Below, piece by piece: positions 42,406 through 54,509 of a DNA stretch of 64,000 nucleotides. Below the pieces are notes generated by a model. It saw only the letters and a list, made by a program, of their open reading frames with translations, ran no database searches and was not told where the DNA came from. The stretch spans positions 1,240,001 to 1,304,000 of the forward strand of contig NZ_CP099975.1 in the NCBI RefSeq assembly GCF_024137965.1. The letters run 5' to 3'. The position numbers were made by a program, and so were the translations under genes. Numbering within the stretch: position 1 is the stretch's first letter; the number at the start of each line of letters is the position of its first letter. Source of the DNA: Halomonas sp. Y3 (lineage in GTDB: Bacteria > Pseudomonadota > Gammaproteobacteria > Pseudomonadales > Halomonadaceae).

Positions 42406-43080
42406 GTGCTGATACTGCTGATCGCCCTGCTGCTGGCCATCTTCCTGCTGCCCAACGTCTGGGCCCAGTGGGTCATCAAGCGTCACGCCCGCGGGCGCGA
42501 TGACTACCCGGGCACCGGGGCGGAGCTGGCCGACCACCTGCTGCGCCGGCTGGGCATCGAGGGGGTCAAGGTGGAGCCCACCGACCACGGCGACCACTAC
42601 GACCCCGAGGCGCGTCGGGTGCGGCTCTCGCCGGAGGTCTACGGCGGGCGCTCGCTTACCGCGGTGACGGTGGCGGCCCACGAGGTGGGCCACGCCATCC
42701 AGCACCACCAGGGCTATGCGCCGCTGCTGGCCCGCTCGCGGCTGGTGGCGGTGGCCCAGAAGGCCGAGAAGCTTGGCGCCGTGCTGATGATGGCCGCTCC
42801 CTTCCTGTTCGTGCTCACTCGCCTGCCCGGGGGGCTGGCCATCGTGGTGGCCGCGGCGGTGATCAGCTTCGGCACCGCGGCGCTGGTGCACCTGGTGACC
42901 CTGCCGGTGGAGTTCGACGCCAGTTTCCAGCGGGCCCTGCCGCTGCTCAAGGAGTACATTCCCCCCTACGACATGCCCGGCGCCCGCCACGTGCTGACCG
43001 CCTGCGCCTTCACCTATGTGGCGGCCTCACTGGCCAGCATCCTCAACCTGGGGCGCTGGCTGGTGATCCTGCGGCGTTGA
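42406..43080 (+). CDS. Membrane zinc metallopeptidase (YugP family)
   Basis: A 224-residue inner-membrane protein. An N-terminal span at about 1-18 is followed by the catalytic segment VTVAAHEVGHAIQHHQGYA, with the HEVGH zinc site near residue 90. Two or three further hydrophobic segments follow (about 125-165 and 200-220). The family (Zn peptidase 2) is widespread but its substrates are unknown. The GTG at 42406 follows AGGAGG. Its stop codon is part of the TTGACA of the mazE promoter. Confidence 0.85.
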   Translation: MLILLIALLLAIFLLPNVWAQWVIKRHARGRDDYPGTGAELADHLLRRLGIEGVKVEPTDHGDHYDPEARRVRLSPEVYGGRSLTAVTVAAHEVGHAIQHHQGYAPLLARSRLVAVAQKAEKLGAVLMMAAPFLFVLTRLPGGLAIVVAAAVISFGTAALVHLVTLPVEFDASFQRALPLLKEYIPPYDMPGARHVLTACAFTYVAASLASILNLGRWLVILRR

Positions 43081-43116
43081 CATCCGGATGCTCGGGTGTA
43101 ATAACTATGTTATTAC
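43077..43116 (+). promoter_or_regulatory. mazEF promoter with palindromic operator
   Basis: TTGACA (43077-43082) and TAATAA (43099-43104) are 16 bases apart. The perfect palindrome GTAATAACTATGTTATTAC (43098-43116) covers the -10 and is a likely autorepressor site for MazE-MazF. Confidence 0.6.
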
Positions 43117-43132
43117 TTCATGATGTCTGTCA

Positions 43133-43178
43133 GGAGGCGCGTTGTCGGGGGTAGCTTTGCTGGGAGGCGCTTTGTCGG
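43133..43178 (+). repeat. Direct repeat upstream of mazE
   Basis: GGAGGCGCGTTGTCGG (43133-43148) and GGAGGCGCTTTGTCGG (43163-43178) match at 15 of 16 bases with a 30-base period, between the operator and the start codon. The role is unknown. Confidence 0.65.
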
Positions 43179-43191
43179 AATGAGGCGTGAC

Positions 43192-43431
43192 GTGAGGACA
43201 CATCTTAGAAAGATCGGAAACTCGAAAGGAATACTGATTCCGGCTGCCATGCTGGCCGAGCTGGAGATCAGCGATGAAGTCGAGATTTATCTGGAGGGGC
43301 AGCGGCTGGTGGTGGAGCCGGTCAAGCAGCCGCGTCGTCACTGGTTCGACGGTTATGATGCCAGCCGCGACGATGCGGTCTGGGGCGAGCTGGTCGAAGC
43401 AGAAGCCGATGAGGATGAGTGGCAGTGGTAG
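43192..43431 (+). CDS. mazE: MazE-like antitoxin (AbrB/SpoVT fold)
   Basis: A 79-residue DNA-binding antitoxin. The N-terminal swapped-hairpin pattern MRTHLRKIGNSKGILIPAAM is typical of MazE/SpoVT, and the C-terminal acidic tail (DDAVWGELVEAEADEDEWQW) would wrap MazF. I chose GTG 43192, with GAGG six bases upstream; ATG 43180 adds four residues. It overlaps mazF by 13 bases. A palindrome over the promoter supports autoregulation. Confidence 0.88.
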   Translation: MRTHLRKIGNSKGILIPAAMLAELEISDEVEIYLEGQRLVVEPVKQPRRHWFDGYDASRDDAVWGELVEAEADEDEWQW

Positions 43432-43745
43432 GCCGCGATATCCACCGCGGGGAGGTCTACTGGGTCAACCTCGACCCCACGGTGGGCACCGAGATTCGCA
43501 AGACACGTCCTGCGCTTATCATCTCGCCGGATGATATGAATGCGGTGCTCCCCAGGGTGATAGTGGCGCCGGTGACCAGCAAGGGGCAGCCCCTGGGCTG
43601 CCGGCCGACCCTGATCTTTCAGGACAAACCGGCACGGATACTGCTCGATCAGCTGCGCTGCATCGACAAGCGGCGGATTCTCGGCAAGATGGGAGATATC
43701 CCGCCATCAATCTGGCATGCCACCCTGCTGGAGATGTTCCAGTAG
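43419..43745 (+). CDS. mazF: MazF-like endoribonuclease toxin
   Basis: A 108-residue CcdB/PemK-fold RNase. The diagnostic start DIHRGEVYWVNLDPTVGTEI is followed by KTRPALIISPDDMN, the catalytic VAPVTSKG segment and LDQLRCIDKRRI. Family members cut mRNA at short specific sequences and stop growth when MazE is lost. The GTG start at 43419 lies inside the mazE end behind GAGG. Confidence 0.9.
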   Translation: MAVVGRDIHRGEVYWVNLDPTVGTEIRKTRPALIISPDDMNAVLPRVIVAPVTSKGQPLGCRPTLIFQDKPARILLDQLRCIDKRRILGKMGDIPPSIWHATLLEMFQ

Positions 43746-43752
43746 TGAATCC

Positions 43753-44745
43753 TCATCTGGGCCGATTGGCAATGACCACCGCGCGGCGCGGGGCGGGGTA
43801 GCCCTCCCGGGTCTTCGTCGGGTCCTCGGGGGCGAGGAAGTCGGCGAGCGACTGGAAGGTCATCCACTCGGTGGCGCGCTGCTCGTCCGTGGTGGTCACC
43901 GCCTCGTCCACCACCCGCACGTCGCTAAAGCCGCAGCGCCGGAGCCACTGGCAGAGCGCGGCGGATGACGGCAGGAAGTAGACGTTGGGCATGGCGGCGT
44001 AGCGCTCCCCAGGCAGCAGCACGGTGGTCTCGTCGCCTTCCACCACCAGGGTCTCCAGCACCAGCTCGCCGCCGGGGCGCAGGGCCTCCTTGAGCTGGTT
44101 CAGGTGCTCCAGAGGGGAGGGGCGGTGGTAGAGCACCCCCATGGAGAAGACCGTATCGAAGAAGCCGAGGCCCTCGGGGACCTCCTCGATGCCCACCGGC
44201 AGGAAGTGGGTGCGGCCGCCGTCGGCGTCGCCCACGAAGTGGCGCACCGCCTGGAACTGCCAGAAGAAGCGCGGCGAGGGGTCGATCACCAGCACGAAGG
44301 CCGCGCCGGCCCCTGCCATGCGCCAGCCGTGGTAGCCGCTGCCGCCGCCCACGTCCAGTACCTTCCTGCCGGCCAGCGGCGCCAGGTGGGGCGCTACGCG
44401 CTGCCACTTCCAGTCGGAGCGCCACTCGGTATCGATGTGAATGCCGCCAAGCCGGTAGGGCCCCTTGCGCCAGGGGGCGAGCTTTCTCAGCAGATTCTCG
44501 GCCTGGCGGCGCTGGCTCGCGGTGAGGTCGAGCTCGACCTCGAGGGTGTCGGCGTCGAGCCTTACCTCGCGTTGATCCGGCAGGAGTGGCAGCTTGGCTA
44601 CCGCCTTCTCCCAGGCGGGCAGGTCGCCGTAGCGGCGACGGTCGAGCCCTTTGGTGAGCTGCTCGGGCAGCCGGGCCAACCAGGTGTCGAGGCCCTGATC
44701 GAGGAAGGCCCGGTAGAGGGCGCGGTGTTCGGCGGGAATCGGCAT
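43753..44745 (-). CDS. cmoB: tRNA U34 carboxymethyltransferase
   Basis: CmoB transfers the carboxymethyl group from carboxy-SAM to 5-hydroxyuridine-34 in tRNA. The 330-residue protein has the N-terminal helical region, GPYRLGGIHIDTEWRSDWKW, the SAM motif VLDVGGGSGYHGWRMAGAGA and FDTVFSMGVLYHRPSPLEHL. GGAGGAG lies before its ATG. It begins two bases after cmoA and forms an operon with it. Its 3' end lies seven bases from the convergent mazF stop. Confidence 0.94.
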   Translation of the reverse strand: MPIPAEHRALYRAFLDQGLDTWLARLPEQLTKGLDRRRYGDLPAWEKAVAKLPLLPDQREVRLDADTLEVELDLTASQRRQAENLLRKLAPWRKGPYRLGGIHIDTEWRSDWKWQRVAPHLAPLAGRKVLDVGGGSGYHGWRMAGAGAAFVLVIDPSPRFFWQFQAVRHFVGDADGGRTHFLPVGIEEVPEGLGFFDTVFSMGVLYHRPSPLEHLNQLKEALRPGGELVLETLVVEGDETTVLLPGERYAAMPNVYFLPSSAALCQWLRRCGFSDVRVVDEAVTTTDEQRATEWMTFQSLADFLAPEDPTKTREGYPAPRRAVVIANRPR

Positions 44746-44747
44746 GC

Positions 44748-45530
44748 CTACTCCTCCCGCGGCGCCGGGGCGTCGGCGTCCTTGAAGGCTGGGTCCTTGA
44801 ACGCCACGAGGGACGCGAAGTTGAGGAACTGGAACCAGGTGTGGCTGCGGGCGAAGCCGGCGCCTGCCAGGCGGGCGTGGTGGGCCGCCAGGGTGTCCGG
44901 CACCAGGACGTTCTCAAGCGCCGTGCGCTTCTGGCTGATCTCCAGATCGCTGTAGCCGTTGGCGCGCTTGAAGTCGTGGTAGCGCTCCACCAGCCAGGCG
45001 TTCTCCTGCTCGTCCTCTGCGCGGATCTTCTCCGAGAGCACCAGCACGCCGCCGGGCTCCAGCGCTTCGAAGAGCCGGGCGATGACCGCCTCGCGATCCG
45101 CCGGGGGCAGGAACTGCAGGGTGAAGTTGAGCACGATCATGCCGGCGGGAGCGTAGTCGAGGGTGCGGATATCGCCCTCGATCACCTCCATGGCGTGGTC
45201 GGGGCACTCGGCGGCCAGGGTCTCCCGGGCCCGGGCCACCATCGCCGGGGAGAGATCCACGCCCGTGTAGCGAAAGGCGTCCGGGGAGAGCTGACCGGCC
45301 AGCGCCAGGCCGCCGGCGCCCAGCGAACACCCCAGGTCATAGACCCGGGCGCCGTGGCGCAGGTGGCGGCGGGCGATCAGCCCCAGCATGCCCAGTATCT
45401 GCCCGTAGCCGGGCACCGAGCGGCGGATCATGTCCGGGAAGCAGGCCACCACCCGCTCGTCGAAGGAGAAGCGTGCGACCCGGTCCAGGGGTGTGGAAAA
45501 GATCGCGTCACGGTAAGATGCGTCACTCAT
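44748..45530 (-). CDS. cmoA: Carboxy-S-adenosylmethionine synthase
   Basis: CmoA makes carboxy-SAM from SAM and prephenate for CmoB. The 260-residue protein shows [60 protein letters not shown] and [19 protein letters not shown], all conserved in CmoA. The product pathway ends with CmoM, encoded at 27.8 kb. pgi is divergent. Confidence 0.94.
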   Translation of the reverse strand: MSDASYRDAIFSTPLDRVARFSFDERVVACFPDMIRRSVPGYGQILGMLGLIARRHLRHGARVYDLGCSLGAGGLALAGQLSPDAFRYTGVDLSPAMVARARETLAAECPDHAMEVIEGDIRTLDYAPAGMIVLNFTLQFLPPADREAVIARLFEALEPGGVLVLSEKIRAEDEQENAWLVERYHDFKRANGYSDLEISQKRTALENVLVPDTLAAHHARLAGAGFARSHTWFQFLNFASLVAFKDPAFKDADAPAPREE

Positions 45531-45633
45531 GATCGGGCCAGAAAAGCGGGAACGGGCGCCATTCTACGCCCGGCTCGGCGGGTCTGCATCCGCGGTTTTG
45601 AAGGACGAGTCAAGGACGGGGCAAGGAGAAGAG

Positions 45634-47304
45634 ATGATCGACCAGACTGCCGCCTGGGGGGCGCTTGCCGCCCACGCCGAGCAAGCGCGCCGGGTCCACC
45701 TGCGCGAGCGCTTTGCCAGCGAGCCGGAGCGCCAGGCGCGCTTCACCCGCAGCGCCGCCGGCCTCACCCTGGACCTCTCCAAGCAGCGCTGGTCCGAGGA
45801 GACCCTGGCGCTGCTGCTGGCGCTGGCCGAGGAGGCGGATGTCCCCGGGGCGATCAAGCGGCTGCTGGGGGGCGAGCGGGTCAACGTCAGCGAGGATCGC
45901 CCCGCGCTGCACACCGCCCTGCGCCTGCCGGCGTCCGCGTCGCTGGTGGTAGAGGGCGAGGACCTGGTGCCCGGGGTGCATGACACCCTGGCGCGCATGG
46001 AGACCATGGTGGAGCGCTTTCATACCGGCCAGTGGCGCGGCGCCACCGGCAGGGCCATCCGTCACGTGGTCAACCTCGGCGTCGGTGGCTCGGACCTGGG
46101 CCCGCTGATGGTGACCCATGCGCTCTCCGACTACCGCCTGCGCGACGTCCATCGGGTGGAGGTGCACTTCGCCTCCACCATGGACGGCTCCCAGCTCGCC
46201 GACTGCCTGGCGCGCCTCGACCCCGAGACCACCCTCTTCGTGCTTTCCTCGAAGTCCTTCACCACCATCGATACCCTCTCCAATGCGCGAACCGCACGGG
46301 ACTGGCTGATGTCGCGCCTGGAGGACGAGGAGGGGGTCGATGCCGAGCTGGTGATGCGTCAGCACTTCATCGGCGTTTCGGCCAGCCCCGAGAAGATGGC
46401 CGAGTGGGGCATCGCCCCCGACCATCAGCTGGCCTTCTGGGAGTGGGTCGGCGGTCGCTACTCCCTGTGGGGCGGCATCGGCCTGCCCATCGCCCTGGTG
46501 GTGGGCATGCAGGGCTTTCGGGAGCTGCTGGCCGGGGCCCACGCCCTGGACGAGCACTTTCGCACCGCGCCGCTGGCCGACAACCTGCCGGTGCTGCTGG
46601 CCCTGGCGGGGATCTGGAACGTCAACTTCCTGGATATCCGCGCCCACTCCATCCTGCCCTACGACGGTCGGCTCGAGTACTTCGCCGCCTACCTCGAGCA
46701 GCTCGAGATGGAGTCCAACGGCAAGTCGGTGACCGCCGACGGCCGCGAGGTGGGCTACGCCACCTGCCCGGTGCTCTGGGGGCAGCTGGGTCCCAACGCC
46801 CAGCACGCCTTCTATCAGCTGCTGCACCAGGGCACCCAGGCGGTGGAGTGCGACTTCATCGCGCCGCTGCGGCGCTATGACGAGGTGGCCGACGACGCCA
46901 CCCGCCGGCATCTCAAGGGGCAGCACCGCCTGACCCTGGCCAACTGCTTCGCCCAGTCCCGGGTGCTGATGCTGGGCGACGACGCCATCGACGACGAGGG
47001 ACCGCGCCCCGGCCACAAGCGCTATCGTGGCAACCAGCCCTCCACCACCCTGCTGCTCGACGAGCTGACCCCGGCCACCCTGGGGGCCCTGATCGCCCTC
47101 TACGAGCACAAGGTCTACGTCCAGGCCACGCTCTGGGGGATCAACCCCTTCGACCAGTGGGGCGTGGAGCTGGGCAAGCAGATCGCCGGCGAGACCCAGC
47201 GCATCCTCGAGGAGCGTCGGGGCCTCGAGGGCATGGACGCCTCCACCCGAGCGCTGATCGAGGCGGCCTGGGCCGCCGACGGTAACGGCGGTCGAGGCGT
47301 GTGA
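45634..47304 (+). CDS. pgi: Glucose-6-phosphate isomerase
   Basis: Pgi interconverts glucose 6-phosphate and fructose 6-phosphate. The 556-residue protein carries NLGVGGSDLGPLMVTHAL, SSKSFTTIDTLSNA, the signature region GGRYSLWGGIGLPIALVVGM, MESNGKSV and the C-terminal GVELGKQIAGETQRILEE. The ATG at 45634 follows AAGGAGA. It is divergent from cmoA. Confidence 0.95.
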   Translation: MIDQTAAWGALAAHAEQARRVHLRERFASEPERQARFTRSAAGLTLDLSKQRWSEETLALLLALAEEADVPGAIKRLLGGERVNVSEDRPALHTALRLPASASLVVEGEDLVPGVHDTLARMETMVERFHTGQWRGATGRAIRHVVNLGVGGSDLGPLMVTHALSDYRLRDVHRVEVHFASTMDGSQLADCLARLDPETTLFVLSSKSFTTIDTLSNARTARDWLMSRLEDEEGVDAELVMRQHFIGVSASPEKMAEWGIAPDHQLAFWEWVGGRYSLWGGIGLPIALVVGMQGFRELLAGAHALDEHFRTAPLADNLPVLLALAGIWNVNFLDIRAHSILPYDGRLEYFAAYLEQLEMESNGKSVTADGREVGYATCPVLWGQLGPNAQHAFYQLLHQGTQAVECDFIAPLRRYDEVADDATRRHLKGQHRLTLANCFAQSRVLMLGDDAIDDEGPRPGHKRYRGNQPSTTLLLDELTPATLGALIALYEHKVYVQATLWGINPFDQWGVELGKQIAGETQRILEERRGLEGMDASTRALIEAAWAADGNGGRGV

Positions 47305-49857
<2,553 letters not shown>

Positions 49858-49864
49858 ACCCCTT

Positions 49865-52117
49865 ATGACCATGGATATCCAGGTAGCGGAGGGCGACGTC
49901 GAGCGCCTCTCGCTGCGCGAATACACCGAGAAGGCGTACCTCGACTACTCGATGTACGTCATCCTCGACCGGGCGCTGCCCCATATCGGCGACGGCATGA
50001 AGCCGGTACAGCGGCGCATCGTCTACGCCATGCGCGAACTGGCGCTCAATGCCAACGCCAAGTACAAGAAGTCGGCGCGCACCGTCGGCGACGTGCTGGG
50101 CAAGTTTCACCCCCACGGCGACAGCGCCTGCTACGAGGCCATGGTGCTGATGGCCCAGCCCTTCAGCTACCGCTACCCGCTGGTGGACGGCCAGGGCAAC
50201 TGGGGCAGCCCCGACGATCCCAAGTCTTTCGCCGCCATGCGCTACACCGAGGCGCGGCTCTCCAGGTTCAGTGAAGTGCTGCTGGCCGAGCTGGGCCAGG
50301 GCACCGTGGACTGGACCCCCAACTTCGACGGCACCATGAACGAACCCGTGGTGCTGCCGGCGCGCCTGCCCCATGTGCTGCTCAACGGCGGCACCGGCAT
50401 CGCCGTGGGCATGGCGACGGACATCCCGCCCCACAATGTCCACGAGGTGGTGGAGGCGACCTGCCACCTGCTGCGCCACCCCGAGGCCACTACCGCGGAC
50501 CTGGTTGCGCACCTGCCGGCGCCGGACTTCCCCACCGCGGCGGAGATCATCACGCCGCCTAGTGATCTGCGCAAGCTCTACGAGAGCGGGCGGGGCTCGG
50601 TGAAGCTGCGCGCCCGCTACGTCATGGAGGAGGGCAGCATCGTGGTCACCGCGCTGCCCTACCAGGTGAGCGGGGCCAAGATCCTCGAGCAGATCGCCGC
50701 CCAGATGCAGGCCAAGAAGCTGCCCATGGTGGCCGACCTGCGCGACGAGTCGACCCACGAGGAGCCCACCCGCCTGGTGATCGAGCCGCGCTCCAACCGC
50801 GTCGACATCGAGGCGCTGATGGCGCACCTTTTCGCCACCACCGACCTCGAGAAGAACATCCGCGTCAACATGAACGTGATCGGCCTGGACGGCCGGCCGC
50901 GGGTGATGCCGCTGCCCGACCTGCTCGGCGAGTGGCTGCGCTTTCGCCGCGCCACGGTGCGCCGGCGCCTGGAGCACCGCCTGGGCAAGGTGGAGGATCG
51001 CCTGCACCTGCTCGAGGGCCTGCTGATCGCCTACCTCAATATCGACGAGGTGATCCGCATCATCCGCGAGGAGGATGCGCCCAAGCCGGCCCTGATGGAG
51101 GCCTTCGGGCTCTCCGAGCGCCAGGCCGAGGCGATCCTCGAGCTGCGCCTGCGCCAGCTGGCCAAGCTCGAGGAGATGAAGATCCGCGGCGAGCAGGAGG
51201 AGCTCGAGGCGGAGCGCAAGCGGCTCCGGGAGCTGCTTGGCAACGAGGTGGCGCTCACCGACCTGATCGAGGAGGAGCTGCGCGAGGCCGGCGAGGCCCA
51301 CGGCGACGAGCGCCGCTCGCCCATCGTCGAGCGCGAGGAGGCCCGGGCGCTCTCCGAGGTGGAGCTGGTGGGCGCCGACCCCATCACCGTGGTGCTCTCC
51401 GAGAAGGGCTGGATCCGCAGCGCCAAGGGGCACGAGATCGACCCGGCGGGGCTCTCCTACAAGGCCGGCGACCGCTTCGCCCTGGCCGCTCGGGGGAAGA
51501 CCAACCAGCCCCTGGTGCTGCTCGACGACACCGGCCGCGCCTACACCCTGCAGGCCCACAACCTGCCCAGCGCCCGGGGCCAGGGCGAGCCCGTCACCAG
51601 CCGCGTCAACGTGGTGGCCGGCGCCCATATGGCCGGGGTGATGCTGGCGCCGCCCACGGCGCGCTTCCTGCTCGCCTCCGACGGCGGCTACGGCTTCGTG
51701 GCACCGCTCGAGGCCCTGGTGGGCAAGAACAGGTCCGGCAAGGCGGCGCTCACGGTGCCCAAGGGGTGCAACGTGCTGCCGCCGGTGGCGGTGCCGGAGG
51801 GGGAGGGGACCCTGGTGGCGGCGGTCTCCAACGAGGGGCGCCTGCTGGTCTTCGAGCTGTCACAGCTGCCCGAGATGGCCAAGGGCAAGGGCAACAAGAT
51901 GATCGACATCCCCGGGCCCAGGGCCGCTCGCCGCGAGGAGCTGGTGCGCGACCTGGTCGTGCTGCCGGCCGGCGCCAGCCTGGTGGTGCATGCCGGCAAG
52001 CGCCATCTCACCCTCAAGCCCGACGATCTCGCGTATTATCGCGGCGAGCGCGGCCGCCGCGGCAGCAAGCTGCCCCGGGGCCTGCAGAAGGTTGACCGCC
52101 TGGAGGTTTCTGAATGA
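49865..52117 (+). CDS. parC: DNA topoisomerase IV subunit A
   Basis: ParC holds the DNA-breaking tyrosine of topoisomerase IV. The 750-residue protein has [20 protein letters not shown], the quinolone-resistance region [16 protein letters not shown] with wild-type-like Ser and Glu, and the active-site Tyr127 in [13 protein letters not shown]-terminal beta-pinwheel lies at about 490-740. The stop overlaps the serB start by ATGA, so serB is translationally coupled to it, which is an uncommon pairing. Confidence 0.96.
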   Translation: MTMDIQVAEGDVERLSLREYTEKAYLDYSMYVILDRALPHIGDGMKPVQRRIVYAMRELALNANAKYKKSARTVGDVLGKFHPHGDSACYEAMVLMAQPFSYRYPLVDGQGNWGSPDDPKSFAAMRYTEARLSRFSEVLLAELGQGTVDWTPNFDGTMNEPVVLPARLPHVLLNGGTGIAVGMATDIPPHNVHEVVEATCHLLRHPEATTADLVAHLPAPDFPTAAEIITPPSDLRKLYESGRGSVKLRARYVMEEGSIVVTALPYQVSGAKILEQIAAQMQAKKLPMVADLRDESTHEEPTRLVIEPRSNRVDIEALMAHLFATTDLEKNIRVNMNVIGLDGRPRVMPLPDLLGEWLRFRRATVRRRLEHRLGKVEDRLHLLEGLLIAYLNIDEVIRIIREEDAPKPALMEAFGLSERQAEAILELRLRQLAKLEEMKIRGEQEELEAERKRLRELLGNEVALTDLIEEELREAGEAHGDERRSPIVEREEARALSEVELVGADPITVVLSEKGWIRSAKGHEIDPAGLSYKAGDRFALAARGKTNQPLVLLDDTGRAYTLQAHNLPSARGQGEPVTSRVNVVAGAHMAGVMLAPPTARFLLASDGGYGFVAPLEALVGKNRSGKAALTVPKGCNVLPPVAVPEGEGTLVAAVSNEGRLLVFELSQLPEMAKGKGNKMIDIPGPRAARREELVRDLVVLPAGASLVVHAGKRHLTLKPDDLAYYRGERGRRGSKLPRGLQKVDRLEVSE

Positions 52118-53343
52118 CACGACGAGTACTGATCCGCGCCACCGGCGCGGCGCGCCCGGGCCAGCTGGCCGGGCTGGGCAGGGCGCTGGCCGCAAGCGGC
52201 GCGCGCCTTTTGGATATCAACCAGAGCGTGACCTTCGGCATGCTCTCCCTGGAGGCGCTGGTGGGGCTCGAGCAGGAGGCCGATCTCGAAGGGGCCCTGG
52301 CCGCCGCCGGCGACGCCCTCGCCCTGGACGTGCAGGCGATTCAAGTGGGGGCAGAGGAGTACCAGCGCTGGAGCAGCCAGGCGAGCCAGCCGCGGCTGAT
52401 CCTGACCCTGCTGGCGCCCCACCTGCCCGCCGGCATCCTGGCCGAGGTGGGCTCACTCACCGCCGAGCACGGCCTCACCGTGGAGCTGATCCACCGCCTC
52501 TCCGGCCGCGAGCCCCTGGACGGCGGCGTGCCCGGCGAGCGCGATGCCATCCGGGGCGCCTGCGTGGAGTGCTGGCTGCGCGGCGAGGAGGTCGACCTCG
52601 ACGCCCTGCGCGAGAAGGCGCTGGCGCTGGGCGCCATGCACGGCGTCGATATCGCCATCCAGGAGGACTCCATCTGGCGCCGGCACCGCCGCCTGGTCTG
52701 CTTCGACATGGACTCCACCCTGATCCAGGCCGAGGTGATCGACGAGCTGGCCCGCCGCCACGGCGTCTATGATGAGGTGGCCGAGGTCACCGAGCGCGCC
52801 ATGCGCGGCGAGCTCGACTTCCAGCAGAGCTTTCGCGAGCGCATGGCCAAGCTCAAGGGCCTCGACGAGTCGGTGCTGGCCGAAATCGCCGAGTCGCTGC
52901 CGCTGATGGATGGCGTGGAGCGGCTGATGGCCCAGCTCAAGCGGCTGGGGTATCGCACGGCGATCCTCTCCGGGGGCTTCACCTACTTCGCCCGCCACCT
53001 GCAGCGGAAGCTCGGCTTCGACGAGATCCACGCCAACGAGCTTTTGATCGAGAACGGCAAGGTCACCGGCGAAGTGCGCGAGCCGATCCTCGACGCCGAG
53101 CGCAAGGCGCAGCTGCTGCGCGAGATCGCCGAGCGCGAGGGGCTCGCCCTGGAGCAGACCATCGCCGTGGGCGACGGGGCCAACGACCTCAAGATGCTGG
53201 CCGCCGCGGGGCTCGGCATCGCCTTTCGCGCCAAGCCGCTGGTGCGCGCCCAGGCCAGCCACTCCATCTCGACGCTCGGCCTCGATGCGGTGCTCTACCT
53301 GATCGGCTATCGCCAGGTGGACCTGGAGGAGCAGGGGGAGTGA
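52114..53343 (+). CDS. serB: Phosphoserine phosphatase
   Basis: SerB releases serine from phosphoserine in the last step of serine synthesis. The 409-residue protein has two N-terminal ACT-like regulatory segments (about 1-180) and the HAD domain: [34 protein letters not shown] and [20 protein letters not shown]. It is longer than the E. coli enzyme because of the duplicated ACT region, as in Pseudomonas. It overlaps parC by four bases upstream and the ion channel gene by four bases (GTGA) downstream. Confidence 0.94.
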   Translation: MTRRVLIRATGAARPGQLAGLGRALAASGARLLDINQSVTFGMLSLEALVGLEQEADLEGALAAAGDALALDVQAIQVGAEEYQRWSSQASQPRLILTLLAPHLPAGILAEVGSLTAEHGLTVELIHRLSGREPLDGGVPGERDAIRGACVECWLRGEEVDLDALREKALALGAMHGVDIAIQEDSIWRRHRRLVCFDMDSTLIQAEVIDELARRHGVYDEVAEVTERAMRGELDFQQSFRERMAKLKGLDESVLAEIAESLPLMDGVERLMAQLKRLGYRTAILSGGFTYFARHLQRKLGFDEIHANELLIENGKVTGEVREPILDAERKAQLLREIAEREGLALEQTIAVGDGANDLKMLAAAGLGIAFRAKPLVRAQASHSISTLGLDAVLYLIGYRQVDLEEQGE

Positions 53344-54170
53344 GCGCGTCCTTCGATCTCTGGCGCGACCGCTTCGAGCGGCTGCGCACCAACAAGGCCT
53401 TCGAGCTGACGGTGATCACCATCATCGTGGTCTCGGCGCTCTTGATCGGCGCCAAGACCTACGAGGAGGAGGTGAGCCGCTTCCAGGAGGTGATGCTGTG
53501 GCTAGACGTGGCGGTCACGGTCTTCTTCCTGGTGGAGATCCTGATTCGCATGGCGGCGGAGAAGCGCCTGCGGGACTTCTTCCGCAAGGGCTGGAACATC
53601 TTCGACTTCATCATCGTCACCGCTAGCCTGATCCCCATGGACGACTCGGAGATGGTGCTGCTGGCGCGCCTGCTGCGCATCTTCCGGGTGCTGCGTCTGG
53701 TGTCGATGATCCCCGAGCTGCGCCTGCTGATCGCCGCCCTGTTCAAGTCGATCCCGCGCATGGGCTATGTGGCGCTCTTGATGTTCATCATCTTCTACAT
53801 CTACGGCGCCATCGGCAGCTTCCTGTTCGCCAGCGTCGACGAGCAGCTGTGGGGCAATATCTCGCTGGCCATGCTGACGCTCTTCCAGGTGGCCACCTTC
53901 GAGAGCTGGGCCACGGCGGTGCTCTACCCGACCATGGAGCACTACCCCTACGCCTGGATCTACTTTTTGACCTTCATCTTCCTCAACGCCTTCATCTTCC
54001 TCAACATGATGATCGGCATCGTGCTCGACGTGATGCAGAAGGAGAGCCTGGCCATCGAGCTGGAGACCGGAGAGGGGGAGGCCGCGGAACTTCACGGACT
54101 GCGCGACGACGTGCGCGAACTGCGCGCTCAGCTGTCGCGGATGGAGTCGCTGCTGGAGCGCAGGAGTTGA
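53340..54170 (+). CDS. Voltage-gated ion channel, NaChBac-like
   Basis: A 276-residue inner-membrane channel subunit with six spans. S4 is an arginine ladder (LLARLLRIFRVLRLVSMIPE, arginines every third residue, about 106-125). The pore helix and filter read LFQVATFESWATAVLYP with Glu188, matching the FESWA/LESWS filter of bacterial sodium channels. S6 is FLNAFIFLNMMIGIVLDVMQ. A C-terminal coiled coil (about 250-275) should hold the tetramer together. It probably conducts sodium, fitting a halophile or alkaliphile. The GTG start overlaps the serB stop. Confidence 0.9.
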   Translation: MSASFDLWRDRFERLRTNKAFELTVITIIVVSALLIGAKTYEEEVSRFQEVMLWLDVAVTVFFLVEILIRMAAEKRLRDFFRKGWNIFDFIIVTASLIPMDDSEMVLLARLLRIFRVLRLVSMIPELRLLIAALFKSIPRMGYVALLMFIIFYIYGAIGSFLFASVDEQLWGNISLAMLTLFQVATFESWATAVLYPTMEHYPYAWIYFLTFIFLNAFIFLNMMIGIVLDVMQKESLAIELETGEGEAAELHGLRDDVRELRAQLSRMESLLERRS

Positions 54171-54208
54171 CAAAGGGGCTCGAGACTGATTCTCTAGAGG
54201 GCATGAAC

Positions 54209-54259
54209 ATGACTGCTTACGACCTCGCCCTCGACCTACGACTACTAGCCCGCGTCTGA
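54209..54259 (+). CDS. leuL: Leucine operon leader peptide
   Basis: A 16-residue peptide MTAYDLALDLRLLARV with five leucines, encoded by CTC, CTC, CTA, CTA, CTA; CTA is rare in this genome. AGAGG lies eight bases before the ATG. Ribosome stalling at these codons when charged tRNA-Leu is scarce would favour an antiterminator over the terminator at 54415-54456. An in-frame ATG at 54203 is too close to the ribosome site. Confidence 0.75.
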   Translation: MTAYDLALDLRLLARV

Positions 54260-54269
54260 ATAGCGTGCG

Positions 54270-54290
54270 GCGATGCCCCCTGTGCATCGC
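54270..54290 (+). promoter_or_regulatory. Leader hairpin after the leu leader peptide (pause structure)
   Basis: GCGATGC and GCATCGC pair perfectly around CCCCTGT, eleven bases after the leader stop codon, in the position of the 1:2 pause hairpin of amino-acid attenuators. Confidence 0.55.
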
Positions 54291-54414
54291 AACAGTCAGG
54301 TCGAAAACGAGGTTGTAGCATGTCCACCACCCCCTGCAGTTTCAGCATGAATGCCCCCTTTGTCGCCCGTGCCGGCCGCAGCGCTGGCACCCGTGCGACC
54401 TCTGCCTTCTGCCT

Positions 54415-54456
54415 CGACGCCCCGACAGGCCCATGCCCGTCGGGGCGCCGTCGTTT
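54415..54456 (+). terminator. Attenuator terminator before leuA
   Basis: CGCCCCGAC (54418-54426) and GTCGGGGCG (54439-54447) form a perfect 9-bp stem, with CCGTCGTTT after it. It ends about 55 bases before the leuA start. Confidence 0.65.
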
Positions 54457-54509
54457 GCATACCGCCCACTGATTCGATTGCCCAACCGCCGCCCAGGGAG
54501 AACGCCGCC

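Larger units (their letters stand above)
54171..54508 (+). other. Untranslated leader of leuA with attenuation elements
   Basis: A 338-bp region before leuA containing a leucine-rich leader peptide, a first hairpin and a terminator hairpin (listed separately). A further open frame at 54320-54472 has no recognisable protein. The leuA ribosome site AGGGAG ends it. Confidence 0.65.

Noticed and set aside
54167..54172. TTGACA as the -35 of the leuA promoter
   Set aside because: A start site placed by it would fall beyond the ribosome site of the leader peptide, and no -10 is found at proper spacing.
54320..54472. Fifty-codon open frame in the leuA leader starting MSTTPCSFSM
   Set aside because: It has a possible ribosome site but no known homology, and it runs through the predicted attenuator stem; probably not coding.
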